DNA of 64,000 nt from SYIM01 sp039800325 (GCA_039800325.1 JBDLQY010000022.1:1-64000); one strand, 5' to 3'. Shown: positions 8,561-17,606, counted from the first letter of the stretch. The notes: generated from the sequence alone by a model not told the origin. Program-made: numbers and translations.

Positions 8561-9129
8561 AACACGCCCCCGTCAGACTTGCGCTCTGAAGCGCGGGTCT
8601 CAATGATGCCGGCATCGCGCATCGTGTTGGAAAAAGTCTGTAGCAACAGCAGCACACCGGCCAACGGGATACAGGCCTTGAGCGGCCAGATGGGCGGGTT
8701 CCAGGGAGTGCCGGTTGATTCACCCTGCATGAAAGAGGTCAGCGCCATCTGCCCACCAACGACCAGCAGCGTGAGCGCATAGCCGATGAGAAAGGGCAGG
8801 GCGATAAGATCAAGCCTCTGCTTAGCCTGTTCAGACAGAAAGCCAAAGATGGCATCGATGCGAACGTGGCGGCGATGCAAAGCGGCATAACCACCCGCCA
8901 GAAGGTACACCGCTGCAGATGCATACACAGTGCCCTCACTCACCCAGAGTGTGGCCACGCTGAAAGCCCCGCGCGAGATCACCTCATAAACAATGGCGAG
9001 CGAGACGAACACGATCACCGGCCCGAACAACCAGCCGACGCCCTCGTTGAGGGCGTCGATGCGGTTGCAAAACGCAGTCAGGCCGGGTCGAGAGGGGCGA
9101 GAGGCCCCTGACGATCCCGGTGCACTCAT
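8557..9129 (-). CDS. dctQ: TRAP transporter small permease, DctQ family
   Basis: A 190-residue protein with four predicted membrane helices (for example LFGPVIVFVSLAIVYEVISR and LIALPFLIGYALTLLVVGG), the size and layout of DctQ. The segment HRRHVRIDAIF between helices 2 and 3 is typical. It pairs with DctM in the inner membrane. Both its ends overlap the neighbouring transporter genes by 4 bases. Confidence 0.88.
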   Translation of the reverse strand: MSAPGSSGASRPSRPGLTAFCNRIDALNEGVGWLFGPVIVFVSLAIVYEVISRGAFSVATLWVSEGTVYASAAVYLLAGGYAALHRRHVRIDAIFGFLSEQAKQRLDLIALPFLIGYALTLLVVGGQMALTSFMQGESTGTPWNPPIWPLKACIPLAGVLLLLQTFSNTMRDAGIIETRASERKSDGGVL

Positions 9130-10154
9130 ACCTGCACGCCGATAGCTTTAAGCCAGGCCAACTGCGAGTCATAGGCCTTCTTGGCCAGGGGCGTTTTCTT
9201 GGACCAGTCTTCCCAGGTTTTGATAGCCACGGCGCGAATCTTGCCCAGCTCGGCATCGCTCCAGGACGATACCGTACCGTTCTTGGCGCGAATATTTGCC
9301 ACTGCCTCAGTGTCTTCAACCGTGATGCGCTGAACCTGATCCCAGGTCCATTCACGCACGCAGCTGGAAACAATCTGCTTAAGATCAGCCGGCAACGCAT
9401 TCCATTTGGCAAGGTTGACCGAAAACTCCTGCACCGGCATTGAGTGCCCGGTTCGAACCGAGGTTTTGGCGATTTCGAAAAAGCCCATGCGGTGATTCAT
9501 GGACTCGGTGCCCCAGTCGGCGGCATCAACCACGCCTTTATCAAGCGCTGAATAGACCTCGCCGCCCGGCACAACCACTACCGATGCACCAAACTTGGTA
9601 ATGATTTCGGCAAACATGCCCTGCGGTGTGCGAACCTTCATGCCCCTGAAAGCGTCGGGGCCGGGCAGCGGCTTCTTGGACACCATGGCCTCGGCGCCCC
9701 ACCAGGAAACGCCCACTGGGAAGACGCCGAAACGCCCATAAGCCTCACGCATCATGTCGAGGCCACCCTTGTGATAAAACCAGGCTTCGGCTTGCCAGGG
9801 ATGCGTGTAGGCAAAGTTCAGGTCACCCAAGACCGCAAAGCCAGCGTCTTTACCCGTCCAGTAAACCGGTGCGGACGAGTGCGCATCGAGAACCCCAGCG
9901 CCCACTGCATCGAGTGTTTCGAACACCCCCACCACTGAGGCCGCCGGAAATGGCTGCACCTCAATGCGCCCACCCGTGGCGTCGCCGATACGCTTGCAAA
10001 GCGACTCAAAGGCTTTGTAGGTGGTTTCGGCGGCACTCCACATCGACTGACAGCGCCAGCGGATTTTGGTCTGCGCCTTGACGATGGCGGGTGCCGCGAG
10101 GCTTGCGCCGGCCGCTGTGGATGCGATGAACGTACGACGAGACAAGTTGCCCAT
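9126..10154 (-). CDS. dctP: TRAP transporter substrate-binding protein, DctP family
   Basis: A 342-residue periplasmic receptor. It has a twin-arginine leader (SRRTF at residues 5-9, hydrophobic run, cleavage after VKAQ). Family segments include VVPGGEVYSALDKGVVDAADW and the MKVRTPQGM stretch; the arginine in the latter is the usual carboxylate anchor of DctP proteins, so an organic acid ligand is likely. GGAGGAG stands a few bases before the ATG. It is the first gene of the minus-strand operon and lies 134 bp from the divergent GntR gene. Confidence 0.92.
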   Translation of the reverse strand: MGNLSRRTFIASTAAGASLAAPAIVKAQTKIRWRCQSMWSAAETTYKAFESLCKRIGDATGGRIEVQPFPAASVVGVFETLDAVGAGVLDAHSSAPVYWTGKDAGFAVLGDLNFAYTHPWQAEAWFYHKGGLDMMREAYGRFGVFPVGVSWWGAEAMVSKKPLPGPDAFRGMKVRTPQGMFAEIITKFGASVVVVPGGEVYSALDKGVVDAADWGTESMNHRMGFFEIAKTSVRTGHSMPVQEFSVNLAKWNALPADLKQIVSSCVREWTWDQVQRITVEDTEAVANIRAKNGTVSSWSDAELGKIRAVAIKTWEDWSKKTPLAKKAYDSQLAWLKAIGVQV

Positions 10155-10288
10155 GATGCTCCTCCAATCGATGTTTTAGTAAGATATCAGCGGATCGTAC
10201 AAGCGGCATTTTTTAGCGTCAAGCCTTGACCGTATGACGATGCTATTGGCACATCACCGATTCAAGCGATGACTATGATTTTCGGAAC

Positions 10289-11020
10289 ATGAACGCCCGC
10301 ACCCCTTCCGCCAGCCTGTCGGCCGTCGTCTCTGAGCGCGCGACCGGTGCTATGCCGCGGGCCCGACGGGCTCAGCGGCCGCCTTCTTTGTCTGAGCAGG
10401 CGCGCGTGCAGCTTGAAGAAATGATCGTCACGCTGCAGCTCGAACCGGGCAGCCTCTGGAGCGAAGGCGAGCTCGCCAGCCTGACCGGCCTCGGACGAAC
10501 CCCGGTACGCGAGGCGCTCAAACGCCTAGAGGCTGAGCATCTGGTGCGCATTCTGCAAAGACATGGCGTACAAATCACCGAAATCGACCCGGTTCAGCAG
10601 CTTTACATGCTTGAAACCCGGCGCGAACTTGAGCGACTGGCCGCGCGTCAGGCCGCACGCCGTCGCTCGGCTGAGCAGGCGCGCATATTCATCGAACTCG
10701 CCTCACAGCTCAGAACCGCGGGGCGCAGCGGCGATGTGGTCGCCTTCATGCGACTGCATCCTCAGGCCATTGCGGTCATTCTCGAGGCGACTGGCAACCG
10801 TTTTCTCACGACCGCCCTATCGCCATTTCTGGCCCTGTCGCGTCGTTTTTATTTTCATCATCATCGCCATGCGCATGATCTGGTGCGGGCCTGCAACCAC
10901 CATGCGGATGTGCTCAAAGCCATTGCTGCCGCTGACGGTCAACGCGCCGAGCAGGCTGCAGATGCCGTGCTGGATTATGTTGAAAGCTTTACTCGAGCCA
11001 CCTTGAGCGGCCCTAACTGA
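10289..11020 (+). CDS. GntR-family regulator, FadR/FCD type
   Basis: A 243-residue regulator. The winged helix lies around residues 33-100 (EQARVQLEEMIVTLQLEPGSLWSEGELASLTGLGRTPVREALKRLE), and the C-terminal all-helical FCD domain follows (VQQLYMLETRRELERLAARQAARR). FCD regulators usually bind small carboxylic acids. It diverges from the TRAP operon and precedes a CoA ligase gene, so it likely controls both arms. The 10155-10288 spacer holds no inverted repeat that I would call its operator. Confidence 0.9.
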   Translation: MNARTPSASLSAVVSERATGAMPRARRAQRPPSLSEQARVQLEEMIVTLQLEPGSLWSEGELASLTGLGRTPVREALKRLEAEHLVRILQRHGVQITEIDPVQQLYMLETRRELERLAARQAARRRSAEQARIFIELASQLRTAGRSGDVVAFMRLHPQAIAVILEATGNRFLTTALSPFLALSRRFYFHHHRHAHDLVRACNHHADVLKAIAAADGQRAEQAADAVLDYVESFTRATLSGPN

Positions 11021-11049
11021 CATCAGATCCGGGCCGGGGAGCAGACACC

Positions 11050-12687
11050 ATGACCGCAAATCCCTATGAGACCGACCTCGATCGCAATCCGGCCAACTTC
11101 GTGGCGCTCACCCCGCTTTCATTCATCGAGCGCACTGCATCGGTCTACCCGGATCGCGTTGCGATCATTCACGGCTCATTCAGGCAAACCTGGCGACAAA
11201 CCTATGCACGCTGTCGCCGCCTGGCCAGCGCGCTGGCTGGCATGGGTCTGGGCCCAGGTGACACGGTGTCGGTCATGCTGCCCAATATTCCGGCCATGTG
11301 CGAGGTCCACTTCGGCGTACCCATGTGCGGGGCAGTGCTCAATACCCTCAATACGCGGCTTGATGCCGAGTCGATTGCCTTCATGCTGAAACACAGCGGC
11401 GCCAAAGTACTGATTACCGACCGCGAATACTCACAGACCATGACGCAAGCCCTCGACATGCTTGACCAAAAGCCACTGGTCGTTGATGTCGATGATCCGC
11501 TCTTTGAGGGCGGGCATGCAATCGGCTCGCTTGATTACGAGGCGCTACTCGCCAGGGGCGACCCCGACTGGGTCTGGCCGTGGCCGGCCGATGAATGGCA
11601 GGCCATCAGCCTGAACTACACCTCGGGCACCACAGGCGACCCCAAGGGCGTGGTGTGTCATCACCGCGGTGCCTACCTCAACGCGGTGGGCAACATTCTC
11701 ACCTGGAGCATGCCTCAGCACTCGGTGTATCTCTGGACCTTGCCCATGTTTCACGGCAATGGCTGGTGCTTTCCTTGGACCATGGCCGCTAACGCCGGCA
11801 CCAACGTGTGCCTTCGGCGCGTTGATGCTGTGCCCGTTCTCAACGCCATCCGCGACTACAAGGTCACGCACTACTGCGGCGCGCCGATTGTGCAGCAGAT
11901 GCTCATCAATGCGCCGTCTGAGGCGCGCGCTGGCATCACGCACAAGGTCTCCGCCATGGTCGCAGGTGCAGCGCCTCCGGCTGCGGTGCTTGAAGGCATG
12001 CAACGTATGGGTTTCGATATTACCCATGTCTACGGACTCACCGAAACCTACGGCCCTGCCGCGGTGTGTGCCTGGCAGTCCGACTGGGACTCATTGCCCA
12101 TAGACCAGCAGGCTGTCCTGAACGGCCGTCAGGGCGTTCGCTACCCGGTACAGGAGGCTGTGGCTGTACTTGACCCGCAGACCCTGCAGCCCGTGCCTGC
12201 TGACGGTGAAACACTGGGTGAGGTCATGTTCCGCGGCAATATCACCATGAAGGGCTATCTGAAAAACCCGCGCGCCACGCAAGACGCGTTTGCCGGCGGA
12301 TGGTTTCATACCGGCGATCTGGCCGTCATGTACCCCGATGGCTATCTGAAGATTCGCGATCGCAGCAAAGACATCATCATCTCAGGCGGCGAGAACATCT
12401 CTTCGCTGGAAGTTGAAGACGCGCTGTACCGCCATCCGGCCGTGCTCGCCTGTGGCGTGGTGGCCATGCCGCACCCCAGGTGGGGTGAGGCGCCCTGCGC
12501 CTTTGTCGAACTCAAAGCCCAGGCTCAAGTCAGCGAAGAAGAACTGATTGCGCACTGCCGTACGCAGCTGGCCCACTTCAAGGTTCCCAAAAAGGTGGTG
12601 TTTGGCGTCGTACCCAAAACATCCACTGGCAAGATTCAAAAATTCGCGCTTCGCGAAATCGCGCGCTCATCATCGGCCATCGAATAA
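11050..12687 (+). CDS. Acyl-CoA synthetase (AMP-binding, medium-chain/DmdB-like)
   Basis: A 545-residue adenylate-forming ligase. The P-loop YTSGTTGDPKGVV is at 190-202, the GLTETYG core motif near 335, the hinge DRSKDIIISGGENIS near 440, and the catalytic lysine in PKTSTGKIQK near 530. It is of the group that includes 3-methylthiopropionate-CoA ligase (DmdB) and medium-chain fatty-acid ligases; the true acid is unknown. It follows the GntR gene by 29 bases and precedes a MetE-like gene, so it may activate the acid taken up or produced by the divergent TRAP operon. Confidence 0.9.
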   Translation: MTANPYETDLDRNPANFVALTPLSFIERTASVYPDRVAIIHGSFRQTWRQTYARCRRLASALAGMGLGPGDTVSVMLPNIPAMCEVHFGVPMCGAVLNTLNTRLDAESIAFMLKHSGAKVLITDREYSQTMTQALDMLDQKPLVVDVDDPLFEGGHAIGSLDYEALLARGDPDWVWPWPADEWQAISLNYTSGTTGDPKGVVCHHRGAYLNAVGNILTWSMPQHSVYLWTLPMFHGNGWCFPWTMAANAGTNVCLRRVDAVPVLNAIRDYKVTHYCGAPIVQQMLINAPSEARAGITHKVSAMVAGAAPPAAVLEGMQRMGFDITHVYGLTETYGPAAVCAWQSDWDSLPIDQQAVLNGRQGVRYPVQEAVAVLDPQTLQPVPADGETLGEVMFRGNITMKGYLKNPRATQDAFAGGWFHTGDLAVMYPDGYLKIRDRSKDIIISGGENISSLEVEDALYRHPAVLACGVVAMPHPRWGEAPCAFVELKAQAQVSEEELIAHCRTQLAHFKVPKKVVFGVVPKTSTGKIQKFALREIARSSSAIE

Positions 12688-12700
12688 TCGGAGTCCTCGC

Positions 12701-13750
12701 ATGCCCAAACTCGGCGCGCATACGCTGCCACTGCTGCCCACCCAGGGTGTGGGATCACACGCCTCGCCATCCTGGCTGATCAGCGCACGCCGCGCCTACA
12801 AGGCGGGCGAAGCGGGCCCCGCCGATCTGCAGGAAACGCTTGAAGATGCCGTTCGCATTGCAGTGGGTGATCAGCAGCAGGCGGGTCTGGACATCCTCAC
12901 CGACGGTGAAATGGCACGCCAGCGATTTCTCTGGAATATCGTCGAACGACTCGCTGGCCTGCGGGTTGTACCGGCCCAGCGCAAGCTCGGTGTGGTCAGT
13001 TATGACAGCGCGCCACACTTTGAAACCCTTGAACGCGTCAGCGCGCCGCAGGGTCTGGGCCTGGTGGCCGAGTGGCAGTTTCTACGCTCGCTCACCGATC
13101 AACCAGCCAAGATCTGTTGCCCGGGTCCGCTCACGCTGGCTCTTCCGATAAAAGTCGGCTCGGGTTACCCGAGTGGTGGCGACATGGGCCTGCTTGAAGA
13201 CCTCGCTGACCTGGTCAACGCCGAGCTGCGTGCACTCGTTGCAGCAGGCGCTGACTTCATACAAATCGACGAACCCTCAGCAGCCGGTGGCAGCCGCGAG
13301 GTGCCTGTTACTGATGCGGTCAGGCTCTTCAACCGAACCGTTAAGGGTGTCCACGCAAAAATCGCGCTACACCTGTGCTTTGGCAATAACCAAGGCAGAC
13401 CCGGCATGAAGCGCAGCTATCGGCCGCTGTTTCCGGCCATGCTGGATGCACGCGCCGACCAGTTCGCACTCGAATTCGCCAATCGTGAAATGGCCGAGAT
13501 TGGTTTGTGGCAAGAGCTCGCCACCGAACGCGAACTGGCCGCCGGCGTCATCGACGTGAAGTCAATGTATGTGGAATCGGCACAGGATGTCGCTGAGCGC
13601 ATCCGCGAGGTGCTTCGTCACGTACCCGCGCAGCGGCTGTGGCTCACCTGCGACTGCGGTTTCTCGGCGACCTCTCGTCCGCTGGCGCAACGCAAGCTGG
13701 CCGCTCTGGTGCAGGGCGCTGCCATCGTGCGTCAAGAGCTGGGTGCATAG
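12701..13750 (+). CDS. MetE C-terminal-like methyltransferase (cobalamin-independent)
   Basis: A 349-residue protein matching the catalytic half of cobalamin-independent methionine synthase. QIDEPS is at 188-193; the zinc ligands can be placed at H224 and C226 (LHLCFGN), a candidate glutamate at 259 and a cysteine at 319 (CDCGF). It lacks the N-terminal half of full MetE, so it is a short core-type homologue. Such proteins move methyl groups from methylated N, S or O compounds or split related bonds; the substrate is not evident. The ATG at 12701 follows CGGAG and lies 13 bases after the ligase stop, so the two are in one operon. Confidence 0.82.
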   Translation: MPKLGAHTLPLLPTQGVGSHASPSWLISARRAYKAGEAGPADLQETLEDAVRIAVGDQQQAGLDILTDGEMARQRFLWNIVERLAGLRVVPAQRKLGVVSYDSAPHFETLERVSAPQGLGLVAEWQFLRSLTDQPAKICCPGPLTLALPIKVGSGYPSGGDMGLLEDLADLVNAELRALVAAGADFIQIDEPSAAGGSREVPVTDAVRLFNRTVKGVHAKIALHLCFGNNQGRPGMKRSYRPLFPAMLDARADQFALEFANREMAEIGLWQELATERELAAGVIDVKSMYVESAQDVAERIREVLRHVPAQRLWLTCDCGFSATSRPLAQRKLAALVQGAAIVRQELGA

Positions 13751-13827
13751 ACGGCAGTACGCTCTCGCACGCCCTGTTATAGCCCCCCGCGCCTGCCTGC
13801 GCCAGGCTGAACCCGCCCGATGCGCTG

Positions 13828-14493
13828 TTATGCCGCGGCAGCCAGCCGCACGCGCGCCAAAGCCATGCCGCAGGCAGCCTGAGTGGGTTCCACGACCGGC
13901 ACACCAATGGCCTGCTCAAGCGGGGCGCGATACTGTGCCATACCGGCACAACCCATCACGACCACATGCGCTCCGTGCTCTTCGACCAGCCGCTTGCCAG
14001 TGGCAATCAATCGGTCGCGTGTTCGGGACGCGTCAGCCAGCTCAGTGACTTGCAGACCCACGGGTAGTTCAGCCGCCAGTCGGCCGCCGACGCCCATGGC
14101 GCCCAGATAGCGCAGATGACGCGGAATAGACCCTGCCAGAATAGCGATGACACCAAAGCGATGGCCCAGTGTGAGCGCGGTCAGTACACCACACTCGGAA
14201 ATTCCGAGCACCGGTTTACGCGTGACCTCGCGGGCGCTGTAGAGACCCGGGTCGCTGTAGCAGGCGATAACAAAGGCATCGCAGTCAGCGTCGCGGGCTG
14301 CGATCAATCGGGTCAGCGGTGCGATCACACCGTCGACATCACGCTGCGTCTGAATGCCGGGCGGGCCTTCAGCCAGCGTGACGCACTCGAACTGCGGTCC
14401 GCCCGGAATGCGAAGCGGATCTAACGCGCGGTTAATGCCGTCGGTCACCGCCTGGGTGCTGTTAGGGTTGATCACCAAAATTCGCTGTGACAT
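13828..14493 (-). CDS. Hydantoin racemase (Asp/Glu/hydantoin racemase family)
   Basis: A 221-residue cofactor-independent racemase. The two catalytic cysteines of the family are present at C78 (ACYSD) and C182 (MGCAGM), and the start INPNSTQAVTD is typical. It would interconvert D- and L-5-substituted hydantoins so that the D-specific hydantoinase upstream can use the whole racemate. It is the last gene of the minus-strand hydantoin operon, 27 bases after the second permease. Confidence 0.88.
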   Translation of the reverse strand: MSQRILVINPNSTQAVTDGINRALDPLRIPGGPQFECVTLAEGPPGIQTQRDVDGVIAPLTRLIAARDADCDAFVIACYSDPGLYSAREVTRKPVLGISECGVLTALTLGHRFGVIAILAGSIPRHLRYLGAMGVGGRLAAELPVGLQVTELADASRTRDRLIATGKRLVEEHGAHVVVMGCAGMAQYRAPLEQAIGVPVVEPTQAACGMALARVRLAAAA

Positions 14494-14520
14494 GGTCTGC
14501 TTCCTTGAAGAGCCCGCCGT

Positions 14521-15192
14521 CTATCGGATCATGACCGCCTTGCGCTCATAACGCGACAAAACCCGCACCAGTGGCCACAGCAAAAGCAGATACAAAAGAC
14601 CTGCTGCGATCACCGGTGAGGCATTGTAGGTCACCGACTGCACCTGGCGCGCTGCATAGAGCAATTCTGGAAGCGCCACCACACTGGCAATGGATGTGAG
14701 CTTGACCACTTCAAGTGTATTGCTGATCAGATCGGGCACTACATTGCGCACCGCCTGCGGGACCACCACCAGGCGCAGACTTTGCCAGCGGGTTAGTCCG
14801 GTTGATCGTGCTGCCTCATGCTGACCCTGCGCCACCGACTCAATACCAGCCCGCAGAATTTCACCGTAATAGCTGGATGTATTGAGCAGAAAAGCAATGG
14901 CCACAGCCACAAAAGGCGGCGGTTTGAAGCCCAGAAAGGGCAGGCCATAGGCGACAAACAAAAGGAGTACCAGTGGCGGGAAGGCACGAAAAAAATCGGT
15001 GTAAATCATGGCCAACCAGCGGACGGGCCGGTTTTTTACGGTGGACACGAGAGCCAGCGCCAAACCGCCCAGAATACCCAGCGGAATCGCCACCACACAC
15101 AACTGCAGGGTCATGATCAGGCCCTGCCATAAATAAGGCAGTGACTGGCGCAGGATGCTGAGGTTGAAGAAGCCGTCGATTACCGCTTCCAT
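14521..15192 (-). CDS. Polar amino acid ABC transporter permease
   Basis: A 223-residue inner-membrane permease of the HisMQ family. The EAA loop that contacts the ATPase is seen as EAARSTGLTRWQSLRLVVVPQAVRNVVP. It forms a pair with the next permease (starts overlap: 15192 against 15180). Together with the ATPase and binding protein it makes an importer within the hydantoin operon, probably for a hydantoin, an N-carbamoyl amino acid or a D-amino acid. Confidence 0.9.
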   Translation of the reverse strand: MEAVIDGFFNLSILRQSLPYLWQGLIMTLQLCVVAIPLGILGGLALALVSTVKNRPVRWLAMIYTDFFRAFPPLVLLLFVAYGLPFLGFKPPPFVAVAIAFLLNTSSYYGEILRAGIESVAQGQHEAARSTGLTRWQSLRLVVVPQAVRNVVPDLISNTLEVVKLTSIASVVALPELLYAARQVQSVTYNASPVIAAGLLYLLLLWPLVRVLSRYERKAVMIR

Positions 15193-15851
15193 GCAAACCT
15201 CGTTTCAACCCAGCGGCCAAGCCAGACCAGAGGAATGAAGAGAATGAGATACGCAATCGCACCCAGGGTCAGCGGCGACGGATTATATGAGAACGAGTAA
15301 GCAGCCTGTGCCTGGTAAAGAATTTCACCCACCGCCACCACCGAGGCCAGCGCGGTGTTCTTGGTGATCACGATGGCGCGACTGGTCAGCGGCGCGATGG
15401 TTAGGCGAGCGGCCTGCGGCAGCACCACCAGACGCATCGACTGCCAGAAATCAAGACCGGTCGCCCGTGCCGCCTCCCACTGACCGCGCGGTACCGACAA
15501 AATGCCCGCCCAAACAATCTCTTCAGCAAACGCAGCCAGCACAAGGGACAAACCCAGCCAGGCCGACGCGAAACCAGAAAAACGAATGCCAATCGTGGGA
15601 AAAGCAAAGTAGATGATGATGAGAATCACCAGCGGCGGCACCGCCCTGAAGACATCAGCGAACAGTACGATAAGCCAATTAGCGGGACGTATCTGCAGCG
15701 AGCGGATTACGGCCAGAATAAACCCGGCAACCAGACCGGTGATGACCACGACGATTGCAAGCACCAGGGTTAAGCCCATGCCCTCAATAATCTTGGGCAG
15801 GTACTGCTGCATGACCTGCAGATTAAAGAAGGTGTCAACCAGCCCGCTCAT
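15180..15851 (-). CDS. Polar amino acid ABC transporter permease
   Basis: The second HisMQ-family permease, 223 residues, with EAA loop EAARATGLDFWQSMRLVVLPQ. Its 3' end overlaps the start of the other permease by 13 bases, which indicates coupled translation of a heterodimer. Helices include GLTLVLAIVVVITGLVAGFIL and LGAIAYLILFIPLVWL. Confidence 0.9.
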   Translation of the reverse strand: MSGLVDTFFNLQVMQQYLPKIIEGMGLTLVLAIVVVITGLVAGFILAVIRSLQIRPANWLIVLFADVFRAVPPLVILIIIYFAFPTIGIRFSGFASAWLGLSLVLAAFAEEIVWAGILSVPRGQWEAARATGLDFWQSMRLVVLPQAARLTIAPLTSRAIVITKNTALASVVAVGEILYQAQAAYSFSYNPSPLTLGAIAYLILFIPLVWLGRWVETRFAWKR

Positions 15852-15888
15852 GTCAGATACTTATTGATTCGGGACATGGCATACAGGC

Positions 15889-16638
15889 TTAGTGATGTTC
15901 AACGCTGGCCACGAAATCGCGGATACGCGCAGGTGCGTCAGGTCCAAAAATATGCGCGGGCGGCCCCTGCTCAATAATGCGGCCGCCTTCCATAAACACT
16001 ACACGGTCGGCTGCGCTACGCGCAAAATTCATCTCATGGCTGACCACCATCATGGTCATACCAGCGGTACGCAATTCTCGCAGCACCGCCAAGACGGAGC
16101 CCACCAGCTCTGGATCAAGCGCTGACGTGGGCTCATCAAACAGCACGATGGCGGGTTCCAAGGCCAAAGCGCGCGCGATTGCCACGCGTTGCTGCTGGCC
16201 ACCCGATAACTCGCCCGGCATGGCTGAACCTCGATCGCCCAATCCAACCTTGCGCAAAGCCTCAAGCGCGCGCGCATGGGCTTCATCGCGTGATTGACGC
16301 AGTACATGGATGAGGGCTAGCGCCACATTGTCGCGCGCGCTCAGGTGCGGATACAGGTTGAACGACTGAAACACCATGCCGATGCGCCGGCGCATAGCGT
16401 TGAGATCGGTGCCAGGGGCCAGCACGTTGACCCCTTCAAACCAGATCTCGCCAGAGCTGGGCTCTTCAAGCCGGTTGCAGCAGCGCAGCAGGGTCGACTT
16501 ACCCGAACCCGAAGGGCCGATGATGAACACCAGCTCTCGCGGTGCAACCGACAGGTCGACCCCTTTGAGCACCTCAACAGTGCCAAAAGACTTGCGCAGC
16601 GCCCGAACATCGAGCAGCGGCGCACCCGCAGCAGGCAT
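15889..16638 (-). CDS. Polar amino acid ABC transporter ATPase (GlnQ-like)
   Basis: An ATPase of about 249 residues: Walker A GPSGSGKST, Q-loop VFQSFNLYPH, signature LSGGQQQR, Walker B IVLFDEPTSALDPE and the switch histidine in VVSHEM. Two starts are possible: ATG at 16638, used here because it matches family length, or GTG at 16674, which would overlap the binding-protein stop by 10 bases. Neither has a strong Shine-Dalgarno site. The ATG lies in the loop of a strong hairpin (16621-16651), so translation may be tuned by RNA structure. Confidence 0.93.
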   Translation of the reverse strand: MPAAGAPLLDVRALRKSFGTVEVLKGVDLSVAPRELVFIIGPSGSGKSTLLRCCNRLEEPSSGEIWFEGVNVLAPGTDLNAMRRRIGMVFQSFNLYPHLSARDNVALALIHVLRQSRDEAHARALEALRKVGLGDRGSAMPGELSGGQQQRVAIARALALEPAIVLFDEPTSALDPELVGSVLAVLRELRTAGMTMMVVSHEMNFARSAADRVVFMEGGRIIEQGPPAHIFGPDAPARIRDFVASVEHH

Positions 16639-16651
16639 GCCTGCGGGTGCG
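16621..16651 (-). promoter_or_regulatory. Strong hairpin at binding-protein/ATPase junction
   Basis: CGCACCCGCAG (16621-16631) and CTGCGGGTGCG (16641-16651) form a perfect 11-bp stem with a 9-base loop. The inner 14 bases (16631-16644) are also a perfect palindrome. On the transcribed strand it follows the binding-protein stop by about 13 bases and carries the likely ATPase ATG in its loop. It could protect the binding-protein mRNA and limit ATPase translation; that function is inference. Confidence 0.7.
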
Positions 16652-16664
16652 GAACTGCGGGAGC

Positions 16665-17513
16665 TTACTTGCACTTGGGCTCGTGCGCGGTGTTATCGTA
16701 GCCCGGCATGCCTGGCACACCGTAGCCCGCGTAAATGGTCATGGCCGCCTGACCAGGTTGGGCCTTGGTGCCAAACCATTTTTCATGCAGTCGCGCGATG
16801 GTGCCGTTTTTCTTCAGACACTCAATCGCCTCATCGACACGATTGCGGGTTGCAGCATCGTCTTTGCGAAACACGGCGGCCCAGACCAAACCCTCATCGA
16901 TCTTAAGCGAGGTGACCAGCAGCTTGCCCGGATTACGAAGCGCCGCATACGCCGACACGGTATTGCCGCCCAGCGTGGCATCCGCGCGACCCGACATCAC
17001 CGCCTGTACTGCGTCGCTATTGGTGGGGTAGGACTCGACCTTAAAGCCATACTTGCCCGCATTGTCGAGCAGCCACTTGTCGTACGCCGAGCCTTTGTTA
17101 GCCGAAATGGTTTTGCCCTTGAGATCATCAAAGCTCTTCAGATCGGGCTTACCGGCAGGCACCAGAAACTGGTAGTAGGTGTTGAGATAGCCCTCGGTGA
17201 ACAGCAGCGTCTGTGCGCGCTCGGGCGTTACGGTGGTGGGAGCACCCACAAAGCTGATGCTGCCGGCGTTCATGGCGGGAATCAGTCCGGAAAACTGCGC
17301 CGCGTGAATTTCAATCTTGCGTCCCAGCTGCTTACCGATTTCTTCAATGAGGTCGATGTTGAAGCCTTCAACGCCGCCACCCAACTTGGGCATGGCGTGC
17401 GGCGCGAAAGTGCCATCCACACCGGCGATCAGGGGTTTTTCCTGGGCCATGGCGAGCCCGCCAGCCACGCTGATCGACAGCGCGAGCGCCAGTTTGAGGG
17501 TGAGTCTTTTCAT
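16665..17513 (-). CDS. Polar amino acid ABC transporter substrate-binding protein
   Basis: A 282-residue family 3 periplasmic binding protein. The signal peptide is MKRLTLKLALALSISVAGG with cleavage near AMAQ. The mature protein has GGVEGFNIDLIEEIGKQLG, the family's ligand-contact region, and a C-terminal KKNGTIARLHEKWFG. The start is the ATG at 17513 with GGAG upstream; an earlier in-frame start at 17606 would add 31 residues before a clear signal peptide and is unlikely. It sits between the carbamoylase and the transporter genes, tying uptake to hydantoin breakdown. Confidence 0.92.
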   Translation of the reverse strand: MKRLTLKLALALSISVAGGLAMAQEKPLIAGVDGTFAPHAMPKLGGGVEGFNIDLIEEIGKQLGRKIEIHAAQFSGLIPAMNAGSISFVGAPTTVTPERAQTLLFTEGYLNTYYQFLVPAGKPDLKSFDDLKGKTISANKGSAYDKWLLDNAGKYGFKVESYPTNSDAVQAVMSGRADATLGGNTVSAYAALRNPGKLLVTSLKIDEGLVWAAVFRKDDAATRNRVDEAIECLKKNGTIARLHEKWFGTKAQPGQAAMTIYAGYGVPGMPGYDNTAHEPKCK

Positions 17514-17589
17514 GGGTTTCGTCTCCGTGGGGTTGAACAATGCGTGAGTGATACGCAAGCGAGTTTTTATGATTGCAAACCTCGTGCCC

Positions 17590-17604
17590 GCCCCTGAATG
17601 GGGC
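17590..17604 (-). promoter_or_regulatory. Small hairpin after the carbamoylase gene
   Basis: GCCCC (17590-17594) and GGGGC (17600-17604) pair around a 5-base loop directly after the carbamoylase stop on the minus strand. An alternative pairing of TGAATG with CATTCA overlaps it. No T-tract follows. It may be an mRNA-stabilising or partial-termination structure before the abundant binding protein. Confidence 0.4.
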
Positions 17605-17606
17605 AT

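Noticed and set aside
12548..12700. 51-codon N-terminal extension of the MetE-like protein
   Set aside because: It lies inside the CoA ligase gene in another frame, and a better ATG with ribosome site is at 12701.
16647..17597. 316-codon plus-strand open frame
   Set aside because: It is fully antisense to the hydantoin-cluster binding protein, which has a signal peptide and family motifs. GC-rich third positions open such mirror frames.
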